Notes: a model not told the origin generated them from the sequence alone. Shown: positions 32,721-44,133, counted from the first letter of the stretch. The stretch: 64,000 nt of DNA from Adiantum capillus-veneris (GCA_014529385.2 CM043969.1:18584446-18648445), one strand, 5' to 3'. Numbers and translations are program-made.

Positions 32721-33787
32721 AAACAAATTCTCCACACATTGGGGAATAGTGCAACCAAATAAAATTGCCAAAATCACATCAATTCAATTGCCAAACAATT
32801 TTATCAATAAAATCAAGACTAGCAATTAAACCGGCAAAATTAGGTTAAAAATTGACACAATTAGAGTGTGTACATCCCTGTTTTGAGCACAAAAACGTAG
32901 AAATTAATCATTACACATCAATTATGCAATCAAAATATTGAATCAATGATGCAAATTAAACACTTTTTTAGGCACAAAAAGGCAGTTTTTACCAATCTTT
33001 AGGTGCGCACACAAAAGGGTTAAACTTGTCGAATTTGCAATTTGACTTCTTCACAAATCATTAGTTGGGCATGAGCACAACACAAATCAATCAGCACAAT
33101 TTTGAAAAATCATAACGCACACATTGATTTCTAGGTGCTCAAACATGGGCAAAATAGTGCACACATCCCTAAAATTAGGCATATACACACTCAATTAAAA
33201 TGCACACACACTTGATTTTAGTGTACACACACTTGAAATTGACCATCCAAGCATGCAATTAACTCAATTAGGCACCCAATTAGCAACCTACAATCATCAA
33301 TTAGCAATTGAAACTTGTCAAATTCATGCGCTACCAATTCTTAAAAATTTTGGCATTACAATAGCGTGAAAATGAATAATCATATAATTTTCAATCCATA
33401 ACATCAACATAGCATAGCATTACATTGCATCAACATTACATTGCATCATGGTGGGATCTTTACACAATTCTACACATCCTTAGATTCTAAGGAGATTGAG
33501 AATACCACCTTGATTACCTTTCCATTGAAGATCAATTGAATGGTCGAATGCTCCAATCCTTCATAGCAAATTAGTAAGTTAGCAAAAATTAGTCAAATTA
33601 GCAAGGGGCTAGTGTGAAATTAGAGTGTGTAAACACACAATTGGCAAGTTACGGTGACACATTAGGGAATTATGAACACAATTCTTTATGCACACACAGT
33701 CAAAATCCACAAAACCATAAACACATAAGTGAAATTAGTGAGGGTACGCATTCGATTATGCCACAATTACACTAGCGTAGGCCATCG

Positions 33788-33805
33788 TCCCCAGCAACAG
33801 CGCCA
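33788..33805 (-). other. Primer-binding site of element B (tRNA-Asp type)
   Basis: On the minus strand TGGCGCTGTTGCTGGGGA, two bases from the LTR boundary. It matches the complement of the tRNA-Asp 3' end except for C-to-T changes. Plant Athila/Tat-like elements commonly use this type of site. Confidence 0.75.
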
Positions 33806-33807
33806 AA

Positions 33808-34100
33808 TGTTGGGGGTCCCATCGTTCCAATAGCTCCAATGACCAACAAAATTATCAATCTGGAGGGATGAGCTACCTGGCTAGGGCATGGAAACACTCA
33901 CACGATTAGTGAGCTAATCATGGCAACACGAATGGTTAACTCTATGAGGTGAGCTTCTCGGCCTATGGAGAAGCTAAGCCACAATGAAGGGCAATCTCCA
34001 TATCCACTTCTCTCTACCTCCAATCAACCCAATCACACACACTACGATTGCAAGACGCACACAACACTAATCCTATCATGCAACACACTAATGACAAGCG

Positions 34101-34160
<60 letters not shown>

Positions 34161-34780
34161 TCTATCAAGCACCACACTCCAATCAAACCTACATGCACAC
34201 ACAAGCAAAAGAGGGCAATCACACAAGATTAGAGAGAGATTAATCACTAATTAGTTAAGATCCAGTTAATCTAAGCATCATAGGCAATCATAAGAAGCAT
34301 GAGAGAGGCATAGTGAAAGAGAATGAATCACTGATTAGTGTTAATTAAGTCTCATGAGCAAAGAGAAACTCAAGGACTCCATAGCCACACACCTCAAGAG
34401 CTCTCACCAAAGAGTGCTCTCAACAAATGAGCTTGAAAACCCTAATTTCTTTTACACACTGCCTTGTATACCTAGGGTAAAAATATGCAATGTTCGGGCG
34501 CCCAAGGCCTTTAGGGCTCCACCACTTACTGAATCTACAACCTAGGCACAGTAACTGACCTGTTCTTTACAGCTTGGAACTCCCATTGAGCCCGTAACAC
34601 CATTAACAATATTACAATGGCTTGAAATAAATTGGGAATTTACAATACGTGACCTTTTTGGAAAAACGTAAAAAATCTGTAACTCCAATCTTTACTGCTT
34701 CCTTTTGTTGATCTTTGATGTGCATTCGTACGTCTTCGGACTTTAGCAGCTTCTGTTAACTGACGTTGACTCAGTTAACA
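33808..34780 (-). repeat. 5' LTR of element B
   Basis: 973 bases, TG...CA, with a (CG)n(CA)n microsatellite at 34098-34159. Followed by the TSD TCTGA and then copia-1 sequence. Confidence 0.9.
34098..34159. repeat. (CG)n(CA)n microsatellite
   Basis: About 60 bases of alternating CG then CA inside the right LTR of element B; nearly absent from the left LTR, so it expanded after insertion or contracted in the partner. Confidence 0.95.
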
Positions 34781-34785
34781 TCTGA

Positions 34786-36016
34786 ACTTTGCCAGTTGTT
34801 GCGTTTGCAGAAATCTGATATGGTTGCTTCTTTGCTGCCTCTTGAAGCACATGTCAAACATGTTTGTGAAGGCTGTATTTTGGGTAAGATGTAACGTTCA
34901 AAGTTTCGAAAGGATGGTTCAATTAGGGCCACATGCAGGTTGCAGCTTGTGCATAGTGATGTTTGTGGGCCCATGCAAACTCCGTCCTTGGGCAATTACC
35001 TTTACTTCGTGACTTTCATTGATGATTACTCCAAGCATGCATGGATATTTTTGCTTAAAGAGAAGTCCAAAGTTTTGTGTGCTTCAAACAATTTCTAGCT
35101 ATGACTGAAAATGTCTCAAAATGTACTATGGACACCCTCCGTTTCAATCGAGCGGGAGAGTATATGTCTCATGAATTTAATGTATTTCTGGCTAGTCGTG
35201 GGATAAAACACCAATATACAGTGCCTTATACACCTGAGCAAAATGGTGTTGCTAAGAGTAAAAACATATCACTTACAAAAATGGCACGATGTATGGTCAA
35301 AAGTCAAGCTTTGCCGCATTCTTTTTGGCTTGAGGCCATCATGTGTGCCACTTATGTACTAAACAAGTGTCCTACAAAAGCTTTGCAGCCTACTACTCCA
35401 TATGAAGCATGGCATAATAGAAAGCCTTCTATTGAGCACATGCGTGTTTTTGGTTGTTTGGCATATGCTTTGGTGCCACAAACACAGCGCAGAAAATTGG
35501 ATGATAAGGCTATCAAATGTATTTTTTTTTGGTTATAGTGCTGAAAGCAAAGGTTACAGGTTGTATCATCCGCAAACAAAGCATATTCTGGTTTCATGGG
35601 ATGTAGTGTTTTTTGAATATTATGTTCAACCCTTGTTGTCATGTACTACAGACAATAATGTAAGCTCACAGGACAATTATGACACTTTGTTGCCTCTTTT
35701 CAGTGGTGGAAATACAAATGTAAATTCCAATGAGGCAAATGTACAACCTATGGGGGTTTTTGAAAATGTTACAGATCAGCCTATTATTGATGAAGATAAA
35801 GATGATATACTTCATGAGGGAAGGGCTGAAAATGAGCAGGCTAGTGGTATGCCAAAATGGCTGGTGTATACATTGTGTGACAATAAATTGCATGCACCTT
35901 TGTCTAGTCGTACTCGTTCAGGCTCTAGCCATGTATCTTATGCATCAGATTGTTATGCTTTGGTTGTGTCTAGCTTACATGATGTTGAGGAACCTCTGTC
36001 TTTTGATGAAGAATAG
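34786..36016 (+). pseudogene. Copia-1 integrase, disrupted
   Basis: Continues the copia polyprotein after element B. The zinc domain end (HVCEGCILGKM) is kept. The core shows VHSDVCGPM, but the second catalytic site reads LRFNRAGEY where copia-2 has LRSDRGGEY, so the Asp is lost. A poly-T expansion near 35521-35530 shifts the frame, and further changes precede the RT. Not functional. Confidence 0.85.
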
Positions 36017-36031
36017 AATTCAAAAAATTGG

Positions 36032-37547
36032 ATGGCTGCCATGCAATCAAAATATGATGCACTTATAGAAAATGACACATGGACTTTATGTGATTTATCT
36101 CCTGGCAAAAATGCTATTGGTACAAAGTGGGTGTACAAGTTGAAACGCAAGCCGGATGGTGAGATTGATCACCATAAGGCTCGACTTGTTGCAGAGGGTT
36201 ATGCACAACAAAAAGGCATAGATTATGAAGAGACTTTTGCTCCCACTTGTCGTACAACTACTACACGTTTTCTATGTGCATTGGTAGCTCATTATGGTTG
36301 GGATGTACATCAATCAGACATTGTTATTGCTTTCTTCAATGGTGATATATTTGAGGAAGTTTATGTAATGCAGTCTCGCGGTTTTGTCAAGAAAGGACAA
36401 GAGACATATTTGAGGAAGTTTATGTAACACAGCCTCATGGTTTTGTCAAGAAAGGACAAGAGGACAAAGTGTGCAGGTGTAAGGAGGCTTTGTATGGGTT
36501 GAAGCAATCTCCTTGTGCTTGGTATGAGAAAGATGACACTCATTTGGTCAAACAAGGCTTTCATAACAGTCCAACAGAAAGCACATTGTATGTAAAGCGA
36601 GAGGGTGGTGTACTTCTCATTGTGGTTTTTTATATCGATGATTTGCTGATCACTGGACCAAATGAGAGACATATTGCTAAATTTAAGGCTGATTTGAATG
36701 CTATTTTCAAGATGAAATATTTGGGGTTGTTGCATCATTACTTGGGTATACAGTTTAAGCAGTGTATGGTGGTATTGCCGTGTGTCAGAAAAGTTAATAG
36801 AGACATTTCTATGTAAGTTTGGACTTGAGGATTGTAAACCTATTGCCACTCCTGGAAATAGGTTTGAAGTTGAGTCTACATGATGCTGGTGATCCTGTTG
36901 ATGTGTCACTCTTTACCAAACTACTGTTGGCTGCCTCATTTATGTATGCAACACGAGGCCGGATATTCAGTTTGCAGTCTCACAGGTCATCAAATTTATG
37001 CATAGCCCAGACTCTAAGCATTGGCAGGCTATCAAGAGGATTTTTTGCTCTCAGCGTGATCTTGCCGCCACACTTACATGCTTTTTCGGACTCAGATTGG
37101 GCTGGTTGTTTTGACACGAGAGTGTCCACAAGTGGTTTTTGTTTCATGCTTGGCAGTTCATGTATATCATGGTTGAGCAAGAAGCAACCTACTGTGGCCA
37201 CTTCTAGTTGTGAGGCTGAGTACAGGGCAGTCTTCATAGCTACGATTGAGTGTGTATGGCTCAGACGCCTTATGGATGATTTGGGTGTTGGACAGGACAC
37301 TGCCAACACTATCTACACTGACAGGCAGAGCGCATTGGCAGTTGCGAGGAACCGAGTTTTTCATGCTCGCACAAAGCACATTGAGGTGCATTACCACTAT
37401 GTCAGGGAGAGGCTCTCAGCAGGAGAGATCATCTTGGCTTATGTGCCAACACAGGACAACCTTGCAGATCTTTTCACAAAGGCATTGTCTCGTGAGAAGC
37501 TTGAAGCTTTCCGCAAAGCTTTGGGCTTACTCCCCTTTGTGGACTAA
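36032..37547 (+). pseudogene. Copia-1 RT and RNase H, disrupted
   Basis: RT begins at WMAAMQSKYDALIEN and keeps the catalytic box FYIDDLLITG (about 36629-36656). A 59-base direct duplication (36347-36405 and 36406-36464) introduces a frameshift within the fingers. RNase H near the C-terminus keeps SRTKHIEVHYH-like sequence and ends LGLLPFVD before a TAA at 37545. Several other frame changes separate the segments. Confidence 0.85.
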
Positions 37548-37612
37548 TAATGTCCTCAGGGCATGGCACTTCCCTTTACTCATGTGCCAGCTCTCATTCA
37601 CCGCATCACTCC

Positions 37613-37622
37613 AGGGGGGATT
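37613..37622 (+). other. Polypurine tract of copia-1
   Basis: AGGGGGGATT directly before the TG of the 3' LTR, identical to the copia-2 tract. Confidence 0.75.
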
Positions 37623-37840
37623 TGTTACCATATACATGTGGTAGTGATGTGTGTTAGGACAACTGGGGCATTTTTTCCTCACTAGGAGGATTTTTCCCCC
37701 GTGCATTGTATATACGCCCATGACTCTAGGGCTACATATCTTTCCATTGCACACTAAGTAATACACTCTCTGTTGTGTGCCTTGAGCTTCCTTCGTCTTC
37801 TCCAAGCTGTGTGTGTTTTCTCACAACTCTAATTCCAACA
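37623..37840 (+). repeat. 3' LTR of copia-1
   Basis: 218 bases, TGTTACCATATAC to AATTCCAACA, closely matching the 227-base LTRs of copia-2. It contains a TATATA promoter string in the context GCATTGTATATACGCCC. Confidence 0.92.
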
Positions 37841-38209
37841 TCACGATCCATGTTCCACCAAATCTGGGCTTGATCTCTTGGCACCTTATTGCACTCTATG
37901 TCCACAAGCTAAATCTCAAATCTTTTTGGATTTGGACTTGTTTTGACAGGTCAAATGCTCAATACTTGGTTTGCACTACGGTTTTCAATTTGTCACTTGT
38001 TTTGCTCCCTTTTGACCCAAATTTGTTGATTTTTTTGTTTCAAAAATGGACTTTGACATATGTTTCCTTATGTGTGCACTAATGATGTGGAAAGAAGCTG
38101 TTACTATGGGGTCATGGATCGCATTCCATGTTTGGAGCCCCAAATTGACTTTCCTTAGTACCACTAGAATCAGCATGATTAGTAGGTCCTATGGTATCAG
38201 AAATGTTTG
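37841..38209. other. Spacer between the two copia elements
   Basis: Unassigned 370 bases with no ORF. A TGGTATCAGAA string at 38193 resembles a primer site but no LTR end precedes it. Confidence 0.5.
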
Positions 38210-38214
38210 AAAAT

Positions 38215-38441
38215 TGTTACCATATACATCTGGTAGTGATGTGTGTGAACACACTAGGACCGCCGGGGCATTTTTTCCCTCTTTAGGAGGTTTTTTCCCC
38301 CGAGCATTGTATATACGCCCATCACTCTAGGGCTATCTATCATTCCATTGCACACTAAGTAACACACTCTCTATTGTGTGCCTTGAGCTTCCTTCATCTT
38401 CTCCAAGCTGTGTGCGTTTCTCAGCAACCCTAATTCCAACA
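38215..38441 (+). repeat. 5' LTR of copia-2
   Basis: 227 bases, TG...CA, with a TATATA promoter string at about 38307-38313. Partner at 43147-43373. Confidence 0.95.
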
Positions 38442-38443
38442 AT

Positions 38444-38454
38444 TGGTATCAGAG
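38444..38454 (+). other. Primer-binding site of copia-2
   Basis: TGGTATCAGAG two bases after the 5' LTR, complementary to the initiator-Met tRNA 3' end. Confidence 0.9.
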
Positions 38455-38800
38455 TAGGTTACGTCCTCCCAGGCTTAGTCGCCAGTTGCTCCAACACACG
38501 CCTGCTCACTTTCTCTGATTTCAGTGAGCTTTGGAAAACATTCGCAGGTTGACAAAAATTTCGGCAATGCTCGTAGAGCTCAGTCTGCTCAAATTTTTGA
38601 TTTGAGCTCATTTCGGCCTCCGTTTCCACTACAAGCAGGTCTGCACAGGCAATTTTGTCATTTGTGCAGAATTTCTGTCAGTGCCAATTTCTGCATAAGG
38701 TGTCTTACAGTCTTCTACGGTTTGTGCTATATAGCACGTGTTGTCCCTGCTCCGTTTCTCCTATTTTCGGGTAGTTTTCAAATCAGGTGCAACATTTACC

Positions 38801-39448
38801 ATGGCTGACAACAACACAGATGTGTTCAAAATGTTTGTTGTTGAGGACAGGTTGGATGGGGACAATTACCCTATGTGGGCTTATATGATGCAACACGTTC
38901 TTGTGTCAGAGGGCGTTTGGAATATTGTGCAGGGCATTGATGTACGTCCTGGTTCTGAGGATGTAGGCGATGTTGAGGATGTTGTAGGTCTTGCTACAAG
39001 TATTGCTGCTATTAGAGTTGTTTTGCCTACGACAGAACAACCTCGTTGGGATGTAAAGGATGCGCAGGCTCATGCATTGATTGCGTTGTCTGTGAAGCAC
39101 ACCATTGTTCCTCACATCCGTTCAGCAAAATCTACAAAACAGGCTTGGGATATTTTGGATGGTCTTTATGCAAGTCGCAATGAGGCTAAAATTGCTTTGC
39201 TGTATAAAGAGTTGGAGAAGATTATGCATTAGGAAGATGATATGGACACTTTCTTTGCTAGTGTCAAGGATATCAATGAGTAGCTTATTTCTGCAGGTGA
39301 AGTCCTTTCAGACAGTTCCCTTGTGCAGACTGTTCTTGATGCCTTGCCAGATTCTTACCAGACTTTTGCTAGTACTTGGAGACTTATGACCCAAGGAAAT
39401 CCAGAAGTTGTCAAGTTTGATGCATTATGCACATTGCTGTTGCAAGAG
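38801..39448 (+). pseudogene. Copia-2 gag
   Basis: The ATG at 38801 starts MADNNTDVFKMFVVEDRLDG, typical of copia gag N-termini (followed by NYPMWAYMMQ). The frame continues through SAKSTKQAWDILDGLY to a TAG at 39230 and a second TAG at 39281, then DALPDSYQTF and a poly-A tract at about 39460, where a change in length shifts the frame into the downstream ORF. Capsid protein by family; broken here. Confidence 0.85.
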
Positions 39449-41595
39449 TCACTTTCCAAAAAAAAAACACGACTAGACAGCGTGCAGTTGAACAGGCTTT
39501 TATTGCTTCTCAAAGAAAGGGTGGTAACAACAATGCAGCCACTTCTTATGGTTCTGCTGCGAGTGGCAAAACTTCTATTCCCAATGCTTCTGCTGGCAAC
39601 ACTTCGTCTAGCAATTTTGGTGATAAGGGCAAAAAGAAGATGCGTTGCCATTATTGTAAAGCTAATGATCACTTGATCAAGTCATGTCCTAAGTTGAAGG
39701 CCAAAGAGGCTAAGAAGAAAGAGGGTGGTTCCCTTGCAAATGCTGCTTCCACTACAAATGCAGCCATTGTTGAGTCTTCTGTGAAAGGAGACTGTGTTGC
39801 TGATGTTGATGCAGAATGGGCTTTTAGCGCAGAGTGCACTTACAATCCTGTTGTCCATGATGCATGCTTGTCAGTTGCTGTAGATTCACATGTGTGGTAT
39901 TTCGACAGTGGTGCTACAAAGCACATTACCTCACATCGTGAATTGTTTACCTCTCTCGAGTCTGTCCCTCATGGGAATTCAGTCACTTGTGCCTCTTATC
40001 CGGTTCAGGGAGTTGGAAAGATTGTGCTTACTGCTGCAAATGGCATTTCTTTCACACTTGTTGATGCACTTTATGTACCTGGGATCAAGAAGAATCTCTT
40101 GTCTATATCCGCACTTGATAGACTTGGACTTGTAATCAAATTTGTGGATGACAGATGTACAGTTGATGATCTTAGTTTTGGTGATGAAATTGTTGCATCT
40201 GGCCTTTTGTGCCGTGGGCTGTATAAGCTCACTTTATATGACAAGTGTGGACAAAATTTTGCAAATGTTGTTGTAGATTCAAGGGCTATTTCAGATGCAA
40301 AACTTTGGCATGCACGTTTTGATCATCTGAATTTTGCCAGTTTACTGCATTTGCAGAAATCTGATATGGTTGCTTCTTTTCCGCCTGTTGAAGCACCTAT
40401 CAAACATGTTTGTGAAGGCTATATTTTGGGTAAGATGCAGCGTTCTAAGTTTCCAAAGGATGGTTCAGTTCGGGCCACATGCAGGTTGCAGCTTGTGCAT
40501 AGTGATGTTTGCGGGCCCATGCAAACTCCGTCCTTGGGAAATTACCTTTACTTTGTGACTTTCATTGATGATTACTCTAGGCATGCATGGGTATTTCCGC
40601 TTAAAGCGAAGTCCGAAGTTTTTATGTGCTTCAAACAATTTCTGGCTATGGCTGAAAATGTCTCGAAATGTACTATGGGCACCCTCCGTTCCGATCGAGG
40701 GGGGGAGTATATGTCTCATGAATTCAATGCATTTCTGGCTAGTCGTGGGATAAAACACCAATGTACAGTGTCTTATACACCTCAGCAAAATGGTGTTGCT
40801 AAGAGGAGAAACAGGTCACTTACAGAAATGGCACGATGTATGGTCAAAAGTCAAGCTTTGCCGCATTCTTTTTGGCTTGAGGCCATCATGTGTGCCACTT
40901 ATGTACCAGACAGGTGTTCTACGAAAGCTTTGCAGTCTATTACTCCATATGAAGCATGGCATGATAGAAAGCCTTCTATTGAGCACATGCGTGTTTTTGG
41001 TTGTTTGGCATATGCTTTGGTGCCACAAACACAGCGCAGAAAATTGGATGATAAGGCTGTCAAATGTATTTTTGTTGGTTATAGTGCTGAAAGCAAAGGT
41101 TACAAGTTGTATCATCCGCAAACAAAACGTATTCTAGTTTCACGGGATGTAGTGTTTGTGGAAGATTATGTTCAGCCCTTGCTGTCATGTACTAGAGACA
41201 ATAATGTAAGCTCACAGGACATTTATGACACTTTGGTACCTCTTTTCAGTGGAGGAAATACGAATGTAAGTTCCAATGAGGCAAATGTACAGCCTATGGG
41301 GGTTTTTGAAAATGTTACATATCAGCCTATTACTGATGCAGATGTACATGATGTACTTGATGAGGAAAGGGCTGAAAATGAGCAGGCTAGAGGTATGCCA
41401 AAATGGCTAGTGCACACTTTGCGTGACAGTAAATTGGATGCACCCTTGTCTACTCGTACTCGTTCAGGCTCTCGCCATGCATCTTATGCATCAGATTGTT
41501 ATGCTTTGGCTGTGTCTAGCTTACATGATGTTGAGGAGCCTCTGTCTTTTGATGAAGCACAAAATTCAAAAAATTGGATGGCTTCCAAGCAATAG
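39427..41595 (+). pseudogene. Copia-2 gag end, protease and integrase
   Basis: A 722-codon open frame: CCHC knuckle CHYCKANDHLIKSCP (about 39646-39690), retropepsin WYFDSGATKHITS (about 39896), the integrase zinc domain HARFDHLN...HVCEGYILGK, in which the second Cys has become Tyr (copia-1 keeps CEGC), and the catalytic core VHSDVCGPM, LRSDRGGEY and PQQNGVAKRRNRSLTEM with all three acidic residues. It ends at TAG 41593 after a one-base deletion relative to copia-1. Confidence 0.9.
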
Positions 41596-43071
41596 AATAT
41601 GATGCACTTATACAAAATGACACATGGACTTTATGTGATTTGCCTCCTGGCAAAAAGGCCATTGGTACGAAGTGGGTTTACAAGTTGAAACGCAAGCCGG
41701 ATGGTGAGATTGATCGCCATAAGGCTCGACTTGTTGCAAAGGGTTATGCACAGCAAAAAGGCATAGATTATGAAGAGACTTTTGCTCCCACTTGTCGTAT
41801 GACTTGTGCATTTTCTATGTGCATTGGAAGCTCATTTTGGTTGGTATGTACATCAATCAGACATTGTTACTGCTTTCTTGGATGGTGACATATTTGAGGA
41901 AGTTTATGTAACGCAGCCTCGTGGTTTTGTCATAAAAGAACAAGAGGACAAAGTGTGCAGATGTAAGAAGGCTTTGTATGGGTTGAAGCAATCTCCTCGT
42001 GCTTGGTATGAGAAAGATGACACTCATTTGGTCAAACGAGACTTTCGTAACAGTCCAACAAAAAGCACATTGTATGTAAAGCGTGAGGGTGATGTACTTC
42101 TCATTGTGGTTCTTTATGTCGATGATTTGCTGATCATTGGACCAAATGAGAGACATATTGCTGAATTTAAGGCTGATTTGAATGCTACTTTCAAGATGAA
42201 AGATTTGGGGCTGTTGCATCATTACTTGGGTATACAGTTTAAGCAATGTGATGGTGGTATTGCCTTCTGTCAGAAAAGTTACGTAGAGACATTGCTATGT
42301 AAGTTTGGACTTGAGGATTACAAACCTATTGCCACTCCCATGGAAACAGGTTTGGAGTTGAGTCTACATGATGCTGGCGATCTTGCTGGTGTCACTCTTT
42401 ACCAAACTGCTGTTGGCTGCCCCATTTATGTATGCAACAGGAGGCCAGATATTCAGTTTGCAGTCTCACAGGTCAGCAGATTTATGCATAGCCCAGGGTC
42501 TAAGCATTGGTAGGCTATCATGAGGACTTTCCGCTACCTTAGTGGCACTTTACATCTTGGCTTGTTTTATCCCAAGGGGGGATCATTGCCGCCAGACTTA
42601 CATCCTTTTTCGGACTTAGATTGGGCTGGTCGTTTTGACACACGAGTGTCCACAAGTGGTTTTTGTTTCATGCTTGGCAGTTCATGTATATCATGGTTGA
42701 GCAAGAAGCAACCTACTGTGGCCACTTTGAGTTGTGAGGCTGAGTATAGGGCAGTCTTCACAGCTACGATTGAGTGTGTATGGCTCAGACGCCTTATGGC
42801 ACATTTGGGTGTTGGATAGAACACTGCGAGCACTATCTACACTGACAGTCAGAGCGCATTGGCAGTTGTGAGGAACCCAATTTTTCATGCTCGCACAAAT
42901 CACATTGAGGTGCATTACCACTATGTCAGGGAGAAGCTCTCAGTAGGAGAGATCATCTTGGCTTATGTGCGAACACAGGACAAACTTGCAGATCTTTTCA
43001 CAAAGGCATTGTCTCGTGAGAAGCTTGAAGCTTTCCGCAAAGCTTTGGGCTTACTCCCCTTTGTGGACTGA
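41574..43071 (+). pseudogene. Copia-2 RT and RNase H
   Basis: RT starts in the 41574 frame ([20 protein letters not shown]), shifts near 41805, and continues to the catalytic box VLYVDDLLIIG (about 42110-42140) and SQVSRFMHSPGSKHW, then a TAG at 42511. RNase H follows with DLDWAGRFDTRVSTSGFCF and SCEAEYRAVFTATIE, a TAG at 42817, and the final part ending LGLLPFVD before TGA 43069. Two stops and one shift disable it; the motifs are otherwise well kept. Confidence 0.9.
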
Positions 43072-43136
43072 TCATGTCCTCAGGGCATGGCACTTCCCTT
43101 TACTCATGTGCCAGCTCTCGTTCTCCGCATCACTCC

Positions 43137-43146
43137 AGGGGGGATT
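43137..43146 (+). other. Polypurine tract of copia-2
   Basis: AGGGGGGATT immediately before the 3' LTR. Confidence 0.85.
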
Positions 43147-43373
43147 TGTTACCATATACATTTGGTAGTGATGTGTGTGAACACACTAGGACCGCCGAGG
43201 CATTTTTTCCCTGTTTAGGAGGTTTTTTCCCCCGAGCATTGTATATACGCCCATCACTCTAGGGCTATCAATCTTTCCATTGCACGCTAAGTACCACACT
43301 CTCTATTGTGTCCCTTGAGCTTCCTTCGTCTTCTCCAAGCTGTGTGCGTTTCTCTGCAACCCTAATTCCAACA
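43147..43373 (+). repeat. 3' LTR of copia-2
   Basis: 227 bases, TGTTACC to CCAACA, followed by the TSD AAAAT. Confidence 0.95.
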
Positions 43374-43378
43374 AAAAT

Positions 43379-44114
43379 GGACCTTTGGATTGAAAGTTGG
43401 GTCAACTATGACACCTGCTCAGAATCCTTGGTAGTTTTGGCTTTTGACTTGGTTTTTGATATCCAAATTCAGTTTTGGAAAAAGCACTAGACTCTTTGTG
43501 ATGTTCTCTAGCTATGGTACAAATGTAGTATCAATCTCTGTCAAGGGGGCATGGATCGCGGATCTAGGCACCTCTGTGTCAAAAGGTGATGGAACTCAGG
43601 ATTCTGGTGTCTTAGAGAAAGCTTTAACAGTGGGCAACAACTTCCAATCAGTTGGTCTCAGAGGTACATAGATTGCAATCGATGTTCCTCAGCAAAACTG
43701 AAAGGAAGCTACTTATTTTGTTTCCTGTGAGCTTGTTTATCCCTTTTTGCAAGCTTTCTTTGTTATTTTGAATCAACTTTCATGCTTTGACCATCAATTT
43801 TTCAAATTTTTAGAGTTATGGTCTTTTGTGCCAAAATATGGTTTTCACCATTTTCTTCTTTGATCTTTCAACCCAAATTTGATGGTGGTAGTTTCTACTT
43901 ACCCTACTCCCAAGTACTAAAATGAAACATGAAACAAAAACAAACAGAATGCTACAAAATTGAATCGAAACAAAAAAAAAAGCACTATGAAAGCATAGAG
44001 AACATCGAAGAATGAAATGTTTTTGGCTATCTCACTCACAACTCTCTTTACCTCTCGAAAATAGTCCTAACAGCTGCTTCACTGCTAAAGTGAATCACCA
44101 TCTAAGGATCATTA
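43379..44114. other. Unassigned sequence, probably leader of the element whose LTR starts at 44134
   Basis: No convincing ORF. Position next to a minus-strand primer site and LTR suggests a decayed 5' leader, interrupted by copia-2. Confidence 0.35.
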
Positions 44115-44132
44115 TCCTTGGCAACGGCACCA
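44115..44132 (-). other. tRNA-Asp-type primer-binding site
   Basis: On the minus strand TGGTGCCGTTGCCAAGGA, one base from a TG dinucleotide at 44134. It matches the same tRNA-Asp pattern as element B with a few changes. Confidence 0.6.
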
Positions 44133-44133
44133 A

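Larger units (their letters stand above)
30221..33787. other. 5' leader region of element B, non-coding, low complexity
   Basis: About 3.6 kb between primer site and first coding segment. It holds a T-rich tract (30570-31375), GA-rich repeats (31670-31920) and an A-rich tract (32280-32720). No ORF that looks coding. Such a long leader is unusual but known in some large plant elements. Confidence 0.6.
15029..34780 (-). mobile_element. Element B: ~10.8-kb tRNA-Asp-primed LTR element without visible RT
   Basis: LTRs at 15029-24882 (split by element C) and 33808-34780 start with TGTTGGGGGTCCC and end GTTAA(C/T)A. The flanking TSD is TCTGA on both sides, inside copia-1. Orientation is minus: on that strand the right LTR is followed by a primer site matching the tRNA-Asp 3' end, and a polypurine tract precedes the left LTR. 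Without element C the length is about 10.8 kb. The internal region encodes retropepsin-like domains and unrecognised protein, but I find no RT, RNase H or integrase motifs on either strand, so it looks non-autonomous. Confidence 0.85.
14165..37840 (+). mobile_element. Copia-1: 5'-truncated Ty1/copia element, split by nested insertions
   Basis: Sequence matching copia-2 runs from about 14165 to 15028, is interrupted by element B, and resumes at 34786 through the 3' LTR ending at 37840. The split is exact: the TSD TCTGA (15024-15028 and 34781-34785) flanks the insertion, and copia-2 shows the uninterrupted site at about 40332. The 5' LTR and N-terminal gag are missing. Domain order protease, integrase, RT, RNase H identifies Ty1/copia. 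It carries many inactivating changes. Confidence 0.9.
38210..43378 (+). mobile_element. Copia-2: complete but inactivated Ty1/copia element with TSD AAAAT
   Basis: Element proper 38215-43373 with 227-base LTRs, flanked by AAAAT at 38210-38214 and 43374-43378. The primer site matches initiator-Met tRNA, and a polypurine tract precedes the 3' LTR. The LTRs differ at about ten positions by eye, so it is clearly older than element C. The polyprotein order is gag, knuckle, protease, integrase, RT, RNase H. At least two stops in gag, two stops around RNase H and three frameshifts make it inactive. Confidence 0.95.

Noticed and set aside
33965-34254. ORFs with His/Thr or Val/Cys repeats around the CA microsatellite
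   Set aside because: They are translations of the (CA)n run in the LTR of element B, on both strands. The same applies to GT/CA frames at 16898-17182 and 24229-24501.
38193-38203. Primer-site-like TGGTATCAGAA upstream of copia-2
   Set aside because: No LTR end before it. The real copia-2 primer site is at 38444 next to a validated LTR.
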